Shown here piece after piece: positions 1 through 7,648 of a DNA stretch of 58,425 bases. Under the pieces are notes generated by a model. It did no database searches, was not told the origin of the DNA, and saw only the letters and a list, made by a program, of their open reading frames with translations. The stretch spans positions 1 to 58,425 of the forward strand of contig PAPT01000020.1 of the NCBI GenBank assembly GCA_002708995.1, written 5' to 3'. Both the position numbers and the translations under genes were made by a program. This DNA is from Geminicoccus sp. (lineage in GTDB: Bacteria > Pseudomonadota > Alphaproteobacteria > UBA7985). The first letter of the stretch is position 1. Each line of letters opens with the position of its first letter.

Positions 1-446
1 AGGCCGTATTCGATCGCCGTCGCCGCCTGAGGCTTCGGGCAGTTATCGGCGTCCACCGCAGCAATGATGACCACAGCGACCAAACCGGTATCGTGGGGCG
101 CGGCACAGCCTGCGGCTGCGATATCCTCATCGCTGGAACCGCCGCCCGTGGCCTTCTCGACCGCGATACCGGCCGACTGAGACGCCAGTTTCAAGGTGGT
201 CTGAACCTGCGGCATCTGATCAGAAACGCCAAAGGTGGGCGGCGTGGTGTCGTACACAGAGGAGCCAGCGGCACCGGTAGCTGCAGCCCGTGCGAAACCT
301 GCACCGGAGGTGGCCGGGTTCAGCTTCTTGGTGATTTCAGGGGCCATGAGGCCGTCGAAGGTGACAAAGTGGGGCATGGCCGAAGCTGTGGTTGCGACAG
401 CGGTGAGCGACAGGGCAGCCGCAAACAGGGAGGAAACGGTTTTCAT
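1..446 (-). CDS. Secreted protein of unknown function (C-terminus cut by window edge)
   Basis: The reading frame starts at ATG 446-444 and runs off the left edge, so only the first 148 codons are visible. An AGGAACC ribosome-binding stretch lies just upstream. It begins MKTVSSLFAAALSLTAVA and has a Sec signal peptide ending near residue 23 (TASA then MPHF). The mature part is Ala/Gly/Ser-rich with a C..C pair (AAGCAAPHD ... ADNCPKP), which could form a disulfide in the periplasm or outside the cell. I recognise no family. Its promoter carries the 20-nt element shared with the genes ending upstream at 25265 and 42365, so it may be co-regulated with them. Confidence 0.75.
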   Translation of the reverse strand, partial: MKTVSSLFAAALSLTAVATTASAMPHFVTFDGLMAPEITKKLNPATSGAGFARAAATGAAGSSVYDTTPPTFGVSDQMPQVQTTLKLASQSAGIAVEKATGGGSSDEDIAAAGCAAPHDTGLVAVVIIAAVDADNCPKPQAATAIEYG

Positions 447-485
447 TGGTTTGGTTCCTGTGGTGTGTTTTCTTGTAACGCTCGG

Positions 486-533
486 ACGGTAGTGCAAACG
501 AACTTTTCAATCAGAAACGCTCTGTATCGGTCT
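486..533 (-). promoter_or_regulatory. Promoter with shared 20-nt activator-like element (copy A)
   Basis: Read on the minus strand, AGACCGATACAGAGCGTTTC (533-514) abuts a -35 box CTGATT (514-509). A 17-bp spacer and a -10-like TACCGT (491-486) follow. The predicted start of transcription lies about 35 nt before the ATG at 446. Just outside the 20-mer the sequence forms an exact 10-bp-period direct repeat (CGATACAGA twice), spaced by one helical turn as in sites of OmpR-type regulators. Two other promoters in this window (25307-25354 and 42420-42467) have the same element in the same place. The bound protein is unknown. Confidence 0.6.
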
Positions 534-670
534 GTATCGTTTCGCCTCTGTCTTGCAGTCGCGCTGAACGGTCTGACGGTTTCCATGGTCTTGCGAGCAG
601 AACCGGTGCTAACGTCACAATTGTTGCCCTGATCAGCCGTAGATCAGAGGCCCTGAGGAAACACCACTCC

Positions 671-1570
671 ATGCTCGAAAGCACGAGACGCCTGACGATC
701 TCCATACTCATGCTGCTGTTGCTGTCGACCTGCTATGGCGCCGGTTTCTTCTTCATCAAGATTTCGCTGGACGGCTTTTCGAACCTGTCGGCGGGCGCCC
801 TGCGGATCGTGGTCGCCGCGCTGTCGCTGCTGTTCATCATGAGCCTGACCCGGCATCGGTTCAGCCTGCCCCGGGAAAGCCGCGTTCCCGTGCTGCTCAA
901 CGGCGTGCTGTTTATCGGTTTCCCGTTCCTTTCGCTGCCGTGGATCCTGAATTTCATCCCGACGTCGATGGTGGCGATCTACTACTCCACCGTACCGATC
1001 TTCGTGCTGGCCCTGTCGCGTTTTCTGCTGGGCCGTCATATCAGCCTCAGCAAGTGGGTTGGCTTCCTGATCGGCTCTATCGGGATCTCGTACCTCGCGC
1101 TCAGCCAGATTGGCGCGGCGCCAGCGTCGCTGGAACCGGGCCGCCCATCGTGGTTCATCCTGCTACCCCACGGGGTCAGCATCCTCAGTTCGGTGGCGCT
1201 GGCCGCCGGGGTCGTCCACATGTCGACCATCCGGGATTTTCGGCCAGTGCAGTATCAGGGGTATTCGCTGATTGCGGGTTGTGCGCTGGCCCTGCCGCTT
1301 TTCATGTTCAACGCCCCCACGGCCCTCCCCGGCTGGATCCCGATCGGTGGTGCGGTGATGGCGGGGCTGATCACGACCGGCGCGGGGCAGGCCCTGCGTG
1401 GCCTGCTGGTCCAGCGGGAAGGGGCAACCTTCACCACGCGCAACGGCTACCTGACCCCGGTGGTGGCCAGTGTTCTGGGGCTGTCATTCTTGGGTGAGTC
1501 GCTAACCATGGCGCACGGGATCAGCTATGCCGCTGTCGCCGTCGGGCTGTTCATCTCGGCCAAGCGCTAG
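671..1570 (+). CDS. EamA/DMT-superfamily inner-membrane exporter
   Basis: This 299-residue protein is almost entirely hydrophobic, with about ten membrane segments in two repeated halves, the usual length and layout of EamA (drug/metabolite transporter) proteins. The first half begins LTISILMLLLLSTCYGAGFF and the second half begins near residue 160. The ATG at 671 is preceded by GAGGAA. The family moves small metabolites or amino acids out of the cytoplasm, and the substrate cannot be read from the sequence. It is convergent with the cupin gene, and a perfect hairpin lies between them. Two further DMT proteins occur at 34607 and 50775. Confidence 0.85.
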   Translation: MLESTRRLTISILMLLLLSTCYGAGFFFIKISLDGFSNLSAGALRIVVAALSLLFIMSLTRHRFSLPRESRVPVLLNGVLFIGFPFLSLPWILNFIPTSMVAIYYSTVPIFVLALSRFLLGRHISLSKWVGFLIGSIGISYLALSQIGAAPASLEPGRPSWFILLPHGVSILSSVALAAGVVHMSTIRDFRPVQYQGYSLIAGCALALPLFMFNAPTALPGWIPIGGAVMAGLITTGAGQALRGLLVQREGATFTTRNGYLTPVVASVLGLSFLGESLTMAHGISYAAVAVGLFISAKR

Positions 1571-1591
1571 TCATTGCAGAGGTTCAAAGGA

Positions 1592-1611
1592 GCGGGTCCA
1601 TCGGGACCCGC
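1592..1611. terminator. Hairpin between convergent genes
   Basis: GCGGGTCC and GGACCCGC form a perfect 8-bp stem with a 4-nt loop. It lies between the ends of the convergent genes at 1570 and 1649. No strong T-run follows on the plus strand and only a short CTCCTTT follows on the minus strand. It could act as a weak bidirectional terminator. Confidence 0.5.
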
Positions 1612-1624
1612 CCCCAGAGAGAGA

Positions 1625-1637
1625 GTGTGTGTGTGTG
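1625..1637. repeat. Short GT microsatellite next to a GA run
   Basis: A GT dinucleotide run (GTGTGTGTGTGTG) follows a GAGAGAG stretch in the gap between the convergent genes ending at 1570 and 1649. It is noncoding, and no function is evident. Confidence 0.6.
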
Positions 1638-1648
1638 CAGAGGGGCCT

Positions 1649-2005
1649 TTAGTGGTTTTCGCCCCACGCACCATGGAATTCGAAGGCAACAGCCTGCGAG
1701 TTACCCACCACCCAGGCGTCATGCCCGGGTGCAATCGCGTAGGCATCACCGGCGGAGTAGGTGATTTCGCTGCCGTCATCGTGCACGCACTTGATGGTGC
1801 CTTCGATGATCACACCGACGTGCTTGGCCTGACAGGAGTCCGTGCCGACCAGCGGCTTGATGTCTTTCGACCACTGCCAGCCCGGCTGCACCGTCAGGCG
1901 CATGACCCGCTGACCCATGACATTGACGGTTTCGACCCGCGCGTTGTTGGGGGTCATCACTTCGTCGGCGTTAGACGAAAAGTTCTTTGCTTCAACGCTC
2001 GCCAT
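1649..2005 (-). CDS. Small cupin-domain protein
   Basis: This 118-residue single-domain protein has a beta-barrel cupin pattern: PGWQWSKDIKP, then AKHVGVIIEGTIKCVHDDG, then the second cupin motif with YSAGDAYAIAPGHDAWVVG. The first motif keeps only one His (AKH), so metal binding is uncertain. I chose the ATG at 2005 (MASVEAKNF) over a longer in-frame start because AAGGAGA sits seven bases before it. Such stand-alone cupins are often small-molecule binding or isomerase-like proteins. Substrate and pathway are unknown. The AT-rich 277-bp region upstream separates it from the divergent SDR gene. Confidence 0.75.
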   Translation of the reverse strand: MASVEAKNFSSNADEVMTPNNARVETVNVMGQRVMRLTVQPGWQWSKDIKPLVGTDSCQAKHVGVIIEGTIKCVHDDGSEITYSAGDAYAIAPGHDAWVVGNSQAVAFEFHGAWGENH

Positions 2006-2282
2006 CTCATGTCTCCTTCGCACTTTTTTCAATAACTTCAGCATGAAGCATACATGAGGATATTTGTGCATCAATGACAATTGAAACGTCAGAGAGAATT
2101 ATCTCAAAATAAGTAAAATTCTATATTTGGGGATTTTCAGCGAATAAGGGGGTCTTATGTTTACGATTTATTTGGCGTTGACAGCTGAGGCACATGACCA
2201 CGCAGCCCCATTGCACGAACGGGTTTGAAATCGCGGCTGCGCCTGCGTAGGCTCCCGGGAACGAGCATGGGAGCAAGGCGCG

Positions 2283-3005
2283 GTGAAGACGGCATTGATC
2301 ACGGGTGGCGCCAGCGGACTGGGCCGGGTCCACGCCCAGCGGCTGGCAGACGAGGGCTACGCGGTAGCCATTCTTGACGTGAATGAAGCCGGGTTGCGCG
2401 AGACCGCCAGCCAGTCGCCCCGCATCCACCCCTACGCCCGCGATGTCACCGACCTTGCGAAGGTGCAACAAACCGTCTCGACCGTGATCGAAGCCCACGG
2501 TCCCGTCGACCGCCTGATCAACTGTGCGGCAATCATGCCCGGGGGGCTTCTGCTCAATCATTCGGCGGAGCAGATCAGCCGGATCATGGAGATCAACTAC
2601 GTCGGCATGGTCAACGTCTGCCAGACTGTGATCCCGGCGATGGTGGCGCGCAACGAGGGCGAGGTCATCCTCTATGGCTCCACAGCCGGGCTCATGCCAA
2701 TGCAGCGCTTCGGTGCTTACGGCGCCTCCAAGGCGGCGAACAATTTCTACGCGGGACTGCTGATCGCCGAGAACCGGTCGAAGGTGCGGATGACGCTGGT
2801 CTACCCGCCGGCGGTCAAAACCCCCCTGCTTGATCAGGCCGTGGACGGCCCACCGCTCCTCAACTCGCGCTTAGGGCGACGGTTCCTGGCCGTGGAACCG
2901 GAGAGCGTGGTCGCGGCGGCGGAGCGGGCGGTACGGCGGGGGCGCAAGGCGTGCTACCCTGGCGTACTGGCGCGGATCATCGGCTTGGCCAGCCGGTTTT
3001 CTTGA
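2283..3005 (+). CDS. Short-chain dehydrogenase/reductase (SDR)
   Basis: This 240-residue Rossmann-fold enzyme has a GTG start. The cofactor loop TGGASGLG is at residues 7-14, a CAA variant of the NNAG motif near 81, a catalytic Ser in YGSTAG near 133, and Tyr/Lys of YGASK near 146-150. These are all parts of a classical NAD(P)-dependent SDR that oxidises or reduces an alcohol/ketone in the cytoplasm. The C-terminal RARKACYPGVLARIIGLASR-like tail resembles SDRs acting on lipidic or steroid-like substrates, but that is not enough to name one. It is convergent with the aminotransferase gene that follows. Confidence 0.85.
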   Translation: MKTALITGGASGLGRVHAQRLADEGYAVAILDVNEAGLRETASQSPRIHPYARDVTDLAKVQQTVSTVIEAHGPVDRLINCAAIMPGGLLLNHSAEQISRIMEINYVGMVNVCQTVIPAMVARNEGEVILYGSTAGLMPMQRFGAYGASKAANNFYAGLLIAENRSKVRMTLVYPPAVKTPLLDQAVDGPPLLNSRLGRRFLAVEPESVVAAAERAVRRGRKACYPGVLARIIGLASRFS

Positions 3006-3087
3006 ACCAGCCGAGGCAGCTGCATGGGCTGCGGAAGCGCCCGTTGATCAGAGCGCCCCCGCGAGACAGCGCCGCCGGGCGGCGGGG

Positions 3088-4299
3088 TCAGCTCGCAGCG
3101 TCGAGGTCGCTTTCCACCCCATGGCGGTGCAAAAAGCCGCGAATGTTGCGCACGGCCTGCCGGATGCGGTGGCTGTTCTCCACCAGCCCGAGCCGGACAT
3201 AGCCTTCACCGTGCTCGCCAAACCCGACACCGGGTGAGACGGTGACATCTGCCTCGGCAAGCAGCGCGTTGGTGAAACCGATGGCGCCCATATCCCGGAA
3301 GGCGGGCGGGATCGGCGCCCACACGAACATGGTCGCGGGCGGAAGCGGGCAGTCCCAGCCCGCCGAGCGCAGCCCGTGCACGAGGATATCCCGGCGACCG
3401 GCGTAGAGCTGCCGCATCTCATCGACGCAATCCTGCGGCCCGTTCAGTGCTGCGGTCGCCGCCACCTGGATCGGGGTGAAGGCACCATAGTCGAGGTAGG
3501 ATTTCACCCGCCCCAGCGCGGCGATCAGGTCGGGGTTGCCAGCGGCAAAACCAACCCGCCAGCCGGGCATGTTGTAGGTCTTGGACATGGACGTGAACTC
3601 GACCGCGATGTCTTTGGCACCAGGAATTTCCAGCACCGACGGCGGCGGGTTGCCGTCAAAATATACCTCGGCGTAGGCAAGGTCGGAGAGAACGTAGATG
3701 CCGAGATGACGGCAGAAGTCGACGATCTGCCCGTAGAAGTCGAGGTCGACCACCTCCGCCGTCGGGTTCGAGGGGTAGTTGATGACGATGGCGACCGGCT
3801 TGGGCACGGCGTGTTCAACCGTGCGCTTGAGCTGCTGAAAGAACGCCGCACCTGTCTGCGCCGAGGGCAGATAGCGCAGCGCCGCCCCGACGATGATGAA
3901 CCCGAAGGCGTGGATCGGGTAGGACGGATTGGGCACGAGGATGGTGTCGCCGGGCGACGATATCGCCTGCGCAAGATTGGCCAGACCCTCCTTGGAGCCC
4001 AGCGTGACGATCACTTCCCGTTCGGGGTCGAGGTCGACGTTGAAGCGCCGGTCGTAGTAAGCCGCCAGCGCCTTGCGCAGCCCCGGGATGCCACGCGAGG
4101 TGGAGTAGCGGTGGGCGCGCGGGTTCTGGATCGCTTCCTGCATCTTGGCGAGGATGTGCGGTGCCGGAGGCTGGTCCGGGTTTCCCATGCCGAAGTCGAT
4201 AATATCGTCGCCCCGCGCCCGCGCCGCCTGCTTGAGGGTGTTCACCTCGGCGAATACATAGGGCGGAAGCCATCTGATGCGGTAAAAGTCTTCTGACAT
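3088..4299 (-). CDS. AlaC/LL-diaminopimelate-type aminotransferase (class I/II)
   Basis: This 403-residue fold-type I PLP enzyme contains FGMGNPDQPPAPHI (substrate-side motif), GSKEGLANLAQA, NPSYPIHAFGF and the PLP-lysine motif SMSKTYNMPGWRVGFAAGN near residue 240. The opening (SEDFYRIRWLPPYVFAEVN) matches the proteobacterial group annotated as LL-diaminopimelate aminotransferase or AlaC (glutamate-pyruvate aminotransferase). In bacteria with the normal lysine pathway AlaC is the more likely role. The ATG at 4299 has AGGA upstream. It is divergent from the Zur-box/DUF1826 operon and shares that promoter region. Confidence 0.88.
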   Translation of the reverse strand: MSEDFYRIRWLPPYVFAEVNTLKQAARARGDDIIDFGMGNPDQPPAPHILAKMQEAIQNPRAHRYSTSRGIPGLRKALAAYYDRRFNVDLDPEREVIVTLGSKEGLANLAQAISSPGDTILVPNPSYPIHAFGFIIVGAALRYLPSAQTGAAFFQQLKRTVEHAVPKPVAIVINYPSNPTAEVVDLDFYGQIVDFCRHLGIYVLSDLAYAEVYFDGNPPPSVLEIPGAKDIAVEFTSMSKTYNMPGWRVGFAAGNPDLIAALGRVKSYLDYGAFTPIQVAATAALNGPQDCVDEMRQLYAGRRDILVHGLRSAGWDCPLPPATMFVWAPIPPAFRDMGAIGFTNALLAEADVTVSPGVGFGEHGEGYVRLGLVENSHRIRQAVRNIRGFLHRHGVESDLDAAS

Positions 4300-4411
4300 G
4301 GGATAATTTCCTGTAAACAGGATCAGAAGTTCGTTGTGCGGGATATTGTCCGAAAAATGAAGCCTGTTGACCGCATTGCAGACAATCGTGCGCAGAAAGA
4401 TCTTGTTTGAA

Positions 4412-4433
4412 GATGTTATGTTATAACATTATG
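4412..4433 (+). promoter_or_regulatory. Zur box (zinc uptake regulator operator)
   Basis: The core GTTATGTTATAAC at 4415-4427 is a 13-bp near-palindrome (one mismatch) matching the proteobacterial Zur pattern GTTATA-N-TATAAC. It contains a perfect 12-bp palindrome ATGTTATAACAT (4418-4429). It lies 35 bp before DUF1826, a family classically placed in Zur regulons with COG0523 GTPases. Repression by Zn-Zur and expression under zinc limitation are therefore predicted. Confidence 0.8.
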
Positions 4434-4467
4434 AAGTTAGATAGAGCAGCAATGGGGATGCAGAGGC

Positions 4468-5085
4468 ATGAACCTCGTCCGTGACCTCCCACCGATCAAG
4501 CCGAACCTACCGCGGGTCACAGACCCGGCGGACCTGACAGTCCTGACAGCCCCCGATTGTCCGGCTGCGATCTGGTCCCGCCAGCACAGCAAGGCCCTTG
4601 CGGTGTGGCTCGATCAACTGCCCGCCAGCCAGCTGCCTCGGTGGCGTGAAATCGTAGCGGTGGAAGAGGTCAGCGATGCCGTTTGCGACGCATGCGCCGA
4701 AGCCGGCACCCCCGAGGGTGCCGAGCGCGATGAACTCATCACCGAAATCCAGATGCTCGCCGATACCTTCGCGGCGCTGATGAAGGTCTCCGCCGTCTTG
4801 CTGCGGCTGGATGTCATCACCTCAAACGCCTGCAAGCGGTTCCACATCGACGCTGTGTCGGCGCGGCTGATCTGTACCTTACGGGGGACCGGCACCCAGC
4901 TAGTAGCCGCCGAATCTGCCGGTGACCCGGGCGCCGTTCTGACCGTTTCCCGCGGATCGCCGATCCTGCTCAAGGGCACGCTCTGGCCAGATGCACCGGC
5001 ATCCGGCCTGCTCCACCGCTCTCCGCCGATCGAAGGCACGGGCAAGACCCGCCTCGTGCTCGTGTTCGACCCGGTTTTCGACTGA
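4468..5085 (+). CDS. DUF1826 family protein, Zur-regulon member
   Basis: This 205-residue cytoplasmic protein of the DUF1826 family has typical motifs FHIDAVSARLICTLRGTGTQ, an iron-oxygenase-like H.D spacing, and RSPPIEGTGKTRLVLVFDP at the end. DUF1826 genes are usually found beside COG0523 zinc GTPases under Zur control. Both hold here, with a Zur box 35 bp upstream and the GTPase 30 bp downstream. The biochemical role is unknown. Co-occurrence suggests help in coping with zinc starvation. GAGGC stands just before the ATG. Confidence 0.85.
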   Translation: MNLVRDLPPIKPNLPRVTDPADLTVLTAPDCPAAIWSRQHSKALAVWLDQLPASQLPRWREIVAVEEVSDAVCDACAEAGTPEGAERDELITEIQMLADTFAALMKVSAVLLRLDVITSNACKRFHIDAVSARLICTLRGTGTQLVAAESAGDPGAVLTVSRGSPILLKGTLWPDAPASGLLHRSPPIEGTGKTRLVLVFDPVFD

Positions 5086-5115
5086 AACAAACTGACCGCG
5101 CAAAGGCTTCGCACC

Positions 5116-6321
5116 ATGCTTGATAACCGCCTCCCCGTTACTGTGCTTTCCGGCTTTCTCGGGGCTGGAAAAACCACGCTGCTCAATCGCGTGCTGAACA
5201 ACTGTGAGGGTAGACGGGTCGCGGTGATCGTCAACGATATGTCGGAGGTCAATATCGACGCCGATCTGGTCCGGGCTGATACCGAGCTCAGCCGCACCGA
5301 TGAAACCCTTTTTGAAATGTCCAACGGCTGCATTTGCTGCACCCTGCGCGACGACCTGCTGGTCGAGGTTGCGCGGCTGGCCGAGGAGGACCGCTTTGAC
5401 TACCTGCTGATCGATTCCACCGGGATTTCGGAGCCGCTGCCCGTCGCTGCCACCTTCGAATTCCGGGATCAAGCCGGGGTCAGCCTCGCCGATGTCGCGC
5501 GGCTCGATACCATGGTGACTGTCGTTGATGCCGTGAACCTGCTCAACGATTTCTCGTCTCATGAGTTTCTTAGCTAGCGCGGCGAAAGCCTCGGGGACGA
5601 TGACGACCGCACGCTGGTCAGCCTGCTGACCGAACAGATCGAGTTCGCCGACGTGATCGTCCTGAACAAAGTCGGCGACGCCAACGCCGGGCAGGTCGAG
5701 AGCGCACGCAAGATCATCCGCAGCCTGAACGCCGACGCGAAGATCGTCGAGACCAACTATTCCCACGTTCAGGCAGACCGAATTCTGGATACCGGCTTGT
5801 TCGATTTCCAGAAAGCGCACGAGCATCCGATGTGGGCTAAGGAGCTTTACGGCTTCGCGGACCACGTCCCGGAAACTGAGGAATACGGTGTCTCCTCCGA
5901 GGTTTACCGTGCTCGTGCGCCCTTTGATCCCGCAAAAATCGTCGACTTGCTCAACGGTGAAATCTCCGGCGTCATCCGCGCCAAGGGCCACTTCTGGGTC
6001 GCGACCCGGCCGGAGTGGGTGATCGAGTTTTCGCTCGCAGGCGCGCTGTCAACGATCAAGCCACTGGGTCACTGGTGGGCCCACGTGCCGATTGAACGCT
6101 GGCCCAGCGAGGGCTCCGGCCGGGCTTACCTCGAAGAAAAGTGGGCCGAGCCCTGGGGCGACCGACGCCAGGAAATCGTCTTTATCGGCGCAGACTTTGA
6201 CTGGTCGACGCTCAAGCAGCGGCTCGATGTCTGCCTGATCGCCGACGCGGGCCTTGAGACGATCGAGGTACTGCCCGATCTGCCTGACCCGTTGCCAAAG
6301 TGGCAGGTCGCGGGGGGCTGA
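5116..6321 (+). pseudogene. zigA: ZigA/COG0523 zinc-metallochaperone GTPase with internal amber stop
   Basis: The frame runs for 400 codons, the full length of ZigA-type GTPases, but codon 154 (5575-5577) is TAG. Before it are the P-loop GFLGAGKT (13-20) and the metal motif GCICC (71-75). After it, in the same frame with no indel, come RGESLGDDDDRTLVSLL, the NKxGD-type guanine motif (NKVGDA) and the C-terminal CobW domain ending near DLPDPLPKW. Family members usually have an acidic residue at this position, so a single G-to-T change (GAG to TAG) is the simplest explanation. It may be a recent nonsense mutation, a read-through site or a sequencing error. The second part could restart at ATG 5653. 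Confidence 0.85.
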
Positions 6322-6459
6322 CGCCCCTTATCCTGCCTTTTGGTTGCTCCGACTGAGGCTGCTTTTCAAGCCCGGCGTTCGCGCTAAGATGCCCCCGAGC
6401 CGCGTCCGATCAGGCGTAGCAAACATGACAGGGACAGCGATAGGGGCGGAGGCAGAGCC

Positions 6460-7623
6460 GTGGACACCAGAAGCAGAAGCCGGATTGAGTGGGTCGCCGA
6501 TCATTGCGCCCTGCTCAGCCAGATCACCGACGAATTCCGCCAGACCCGTCCCTTTGACAGGCTCACCATCGGCACCGGTATCCACCTCGAACCCAAGACC
6601 GTCGCACTGCTCATGACCCTGCGCGCGGGCGGGGCCGAGGTGATCGCCTCGGGCAACCTCAGCAGCACCCAGCCTGACTCGGTCGAGTATCTGCGCGCCG
6701 CCGGGGTCCGGGTCGAGGCGGAGCAAACCACTGATCCGGCCTTGCATACCGCCCTGCTCGGGCGGGTGCTGGAGGCGCAGCCTGACCTGCTGCTCGACAA
6801 CGGCGGCGACCTGTTCGCGCTGTATCTCGAAGCCCCCTACCCGGGCCTGCGCGGCGGGACGGAGGAAACCACCTCAGGCCGGATGCGGCTGGAACCGCTG
6901 CGCGAGCAGCTGAGCATGCCGATCCTGGTGATCAACGACAGCCCGATCAAACAGTTCGGGGAGAACCGCCACGCCGTGGGCCAGAGTATGTTTGAGACCT
7001 ACATGCGGCTGACCAACCGCTCGACCAACGGCAAGCGGGTCACGGTCTTCGGCTACGGTCCCTGCGGCGAAGGCGTCGCGACGTGTTTCCGCCATGCCTT
7101 CGCGCAGGTGTCGGTGTGCGAGGCCGACCCGGTGCGGCGGCTGGAAGCGCATCTGGATGGCTTCATGACCCCGGCGACCGACGCGGCCATCGCCAGCGCC
7201 GATATCATCGTTACCGAAACCGGCGCTGTCGACGTGCTGACCGCCGACCACCTCGGCCTGATCAAGGACGGGGCGATCCTGCTCAACGGCGGCCACTTCC
7301 CCGGCGAGATCGACTTCGCCGGCATGGCCGGTTCGGCCGAGGTCGAACAGCGGGATGAATTCGAGAACGGGGCGCTGACCACCCTGCAGCTGAAAGACGG
7401 GCGACGACTGACCATCGCAGCGGCGGGGCATATGGCCAACCTCGCCGGGCCGCGGCCCCTTGGCAATTCGATCGAGGCCATGGACTTCGGTTTTGCGCTG
7501 CAGGCGCGGTGTCTGGAGCGGATCGCGACCGGGGGAACGGATGCCAGCGACTGCGTGGTGCCGGTGCCGCGCGACATCGACGAAGGGGTGGCCAACGCCT
7601 ACCTCGACCTGCGCAGCGGCTGA
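6460..7623 (+). CDS. Adenosylhomocysteinase-like NAD-binding protein (divergent paralogue)
   Basis: This 387-residue protein is shorter than true S-adenosylhomocysteine hydrolase (430-470). Family landmarks are present: GIHLEPKT with His42, STQPDS near 69-74, LDNGGDL with Asp113, GGTEETTSG near 132-140, VINDSPIK with Lys164, and the NAD loop GYGPCGEG (198-205). Regions differ from the housekeeping enzyme, notably LSSTQ for NPLSTQDD and no typical KPDHYRY C-terminus. It may hydrolyse another S-ribosyl- or nucleosyl-thioether, or be non-catalytic. The GTG start follows GGCGGAGG. It is convergent with the monooxygenase fusion. Confidence 0.75.
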   Translation: MDTRSRSRIEWVADHCALLSQITDEFRQTRPFDRLTIGTGIHLEPKTVALLMTLRAGGAEVIASGNLSSTQPDSVEYLRAAGVRVEAEQTTDPALHTALLGRVLEAQPDLLLDNGGDLFALYLEAPYPGLRGGTEETTSGRMRLEPLREQLSMPILVINDSPIKQFGENRHAVGQSMFETYMRLTNRSTNGKRVTVFGYGPCGEGVATCFRHAFAQVSVCEADPVRRLEAHLDGFMTPATDAAIASADIIVTETGAVDVLTADHLGLIKDGAILLNGGHFPGEIDFAGMAGSAEVEQRDEFENGALTTLQLKDGRRLTIAAAGHMANLAGPRPLGNSIEAMDFGFALQARCLERIATGGTDASDCVVPVPRDIDEGVANAYLDLRSG

Positions 7624-7648
7624 ACGACCCCGCCCATCTCAGGTGTGC

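Noticed and set aside
4418-4429. Palindrome at the Zur box as a transcription terminator
   Set aside because: It lies upstream of a divergent pair and matches an operator consensus. The stem is AT-rich with no T-run.
5575-5577. Amber codon read as pyrrolysine or selenocysteine
   Set aside because: TAG is not used for selenocysteine, and no pyrrolysine genes or PYLIS-like signals are visible. A nonsense mutation or sequencing error is simpler.
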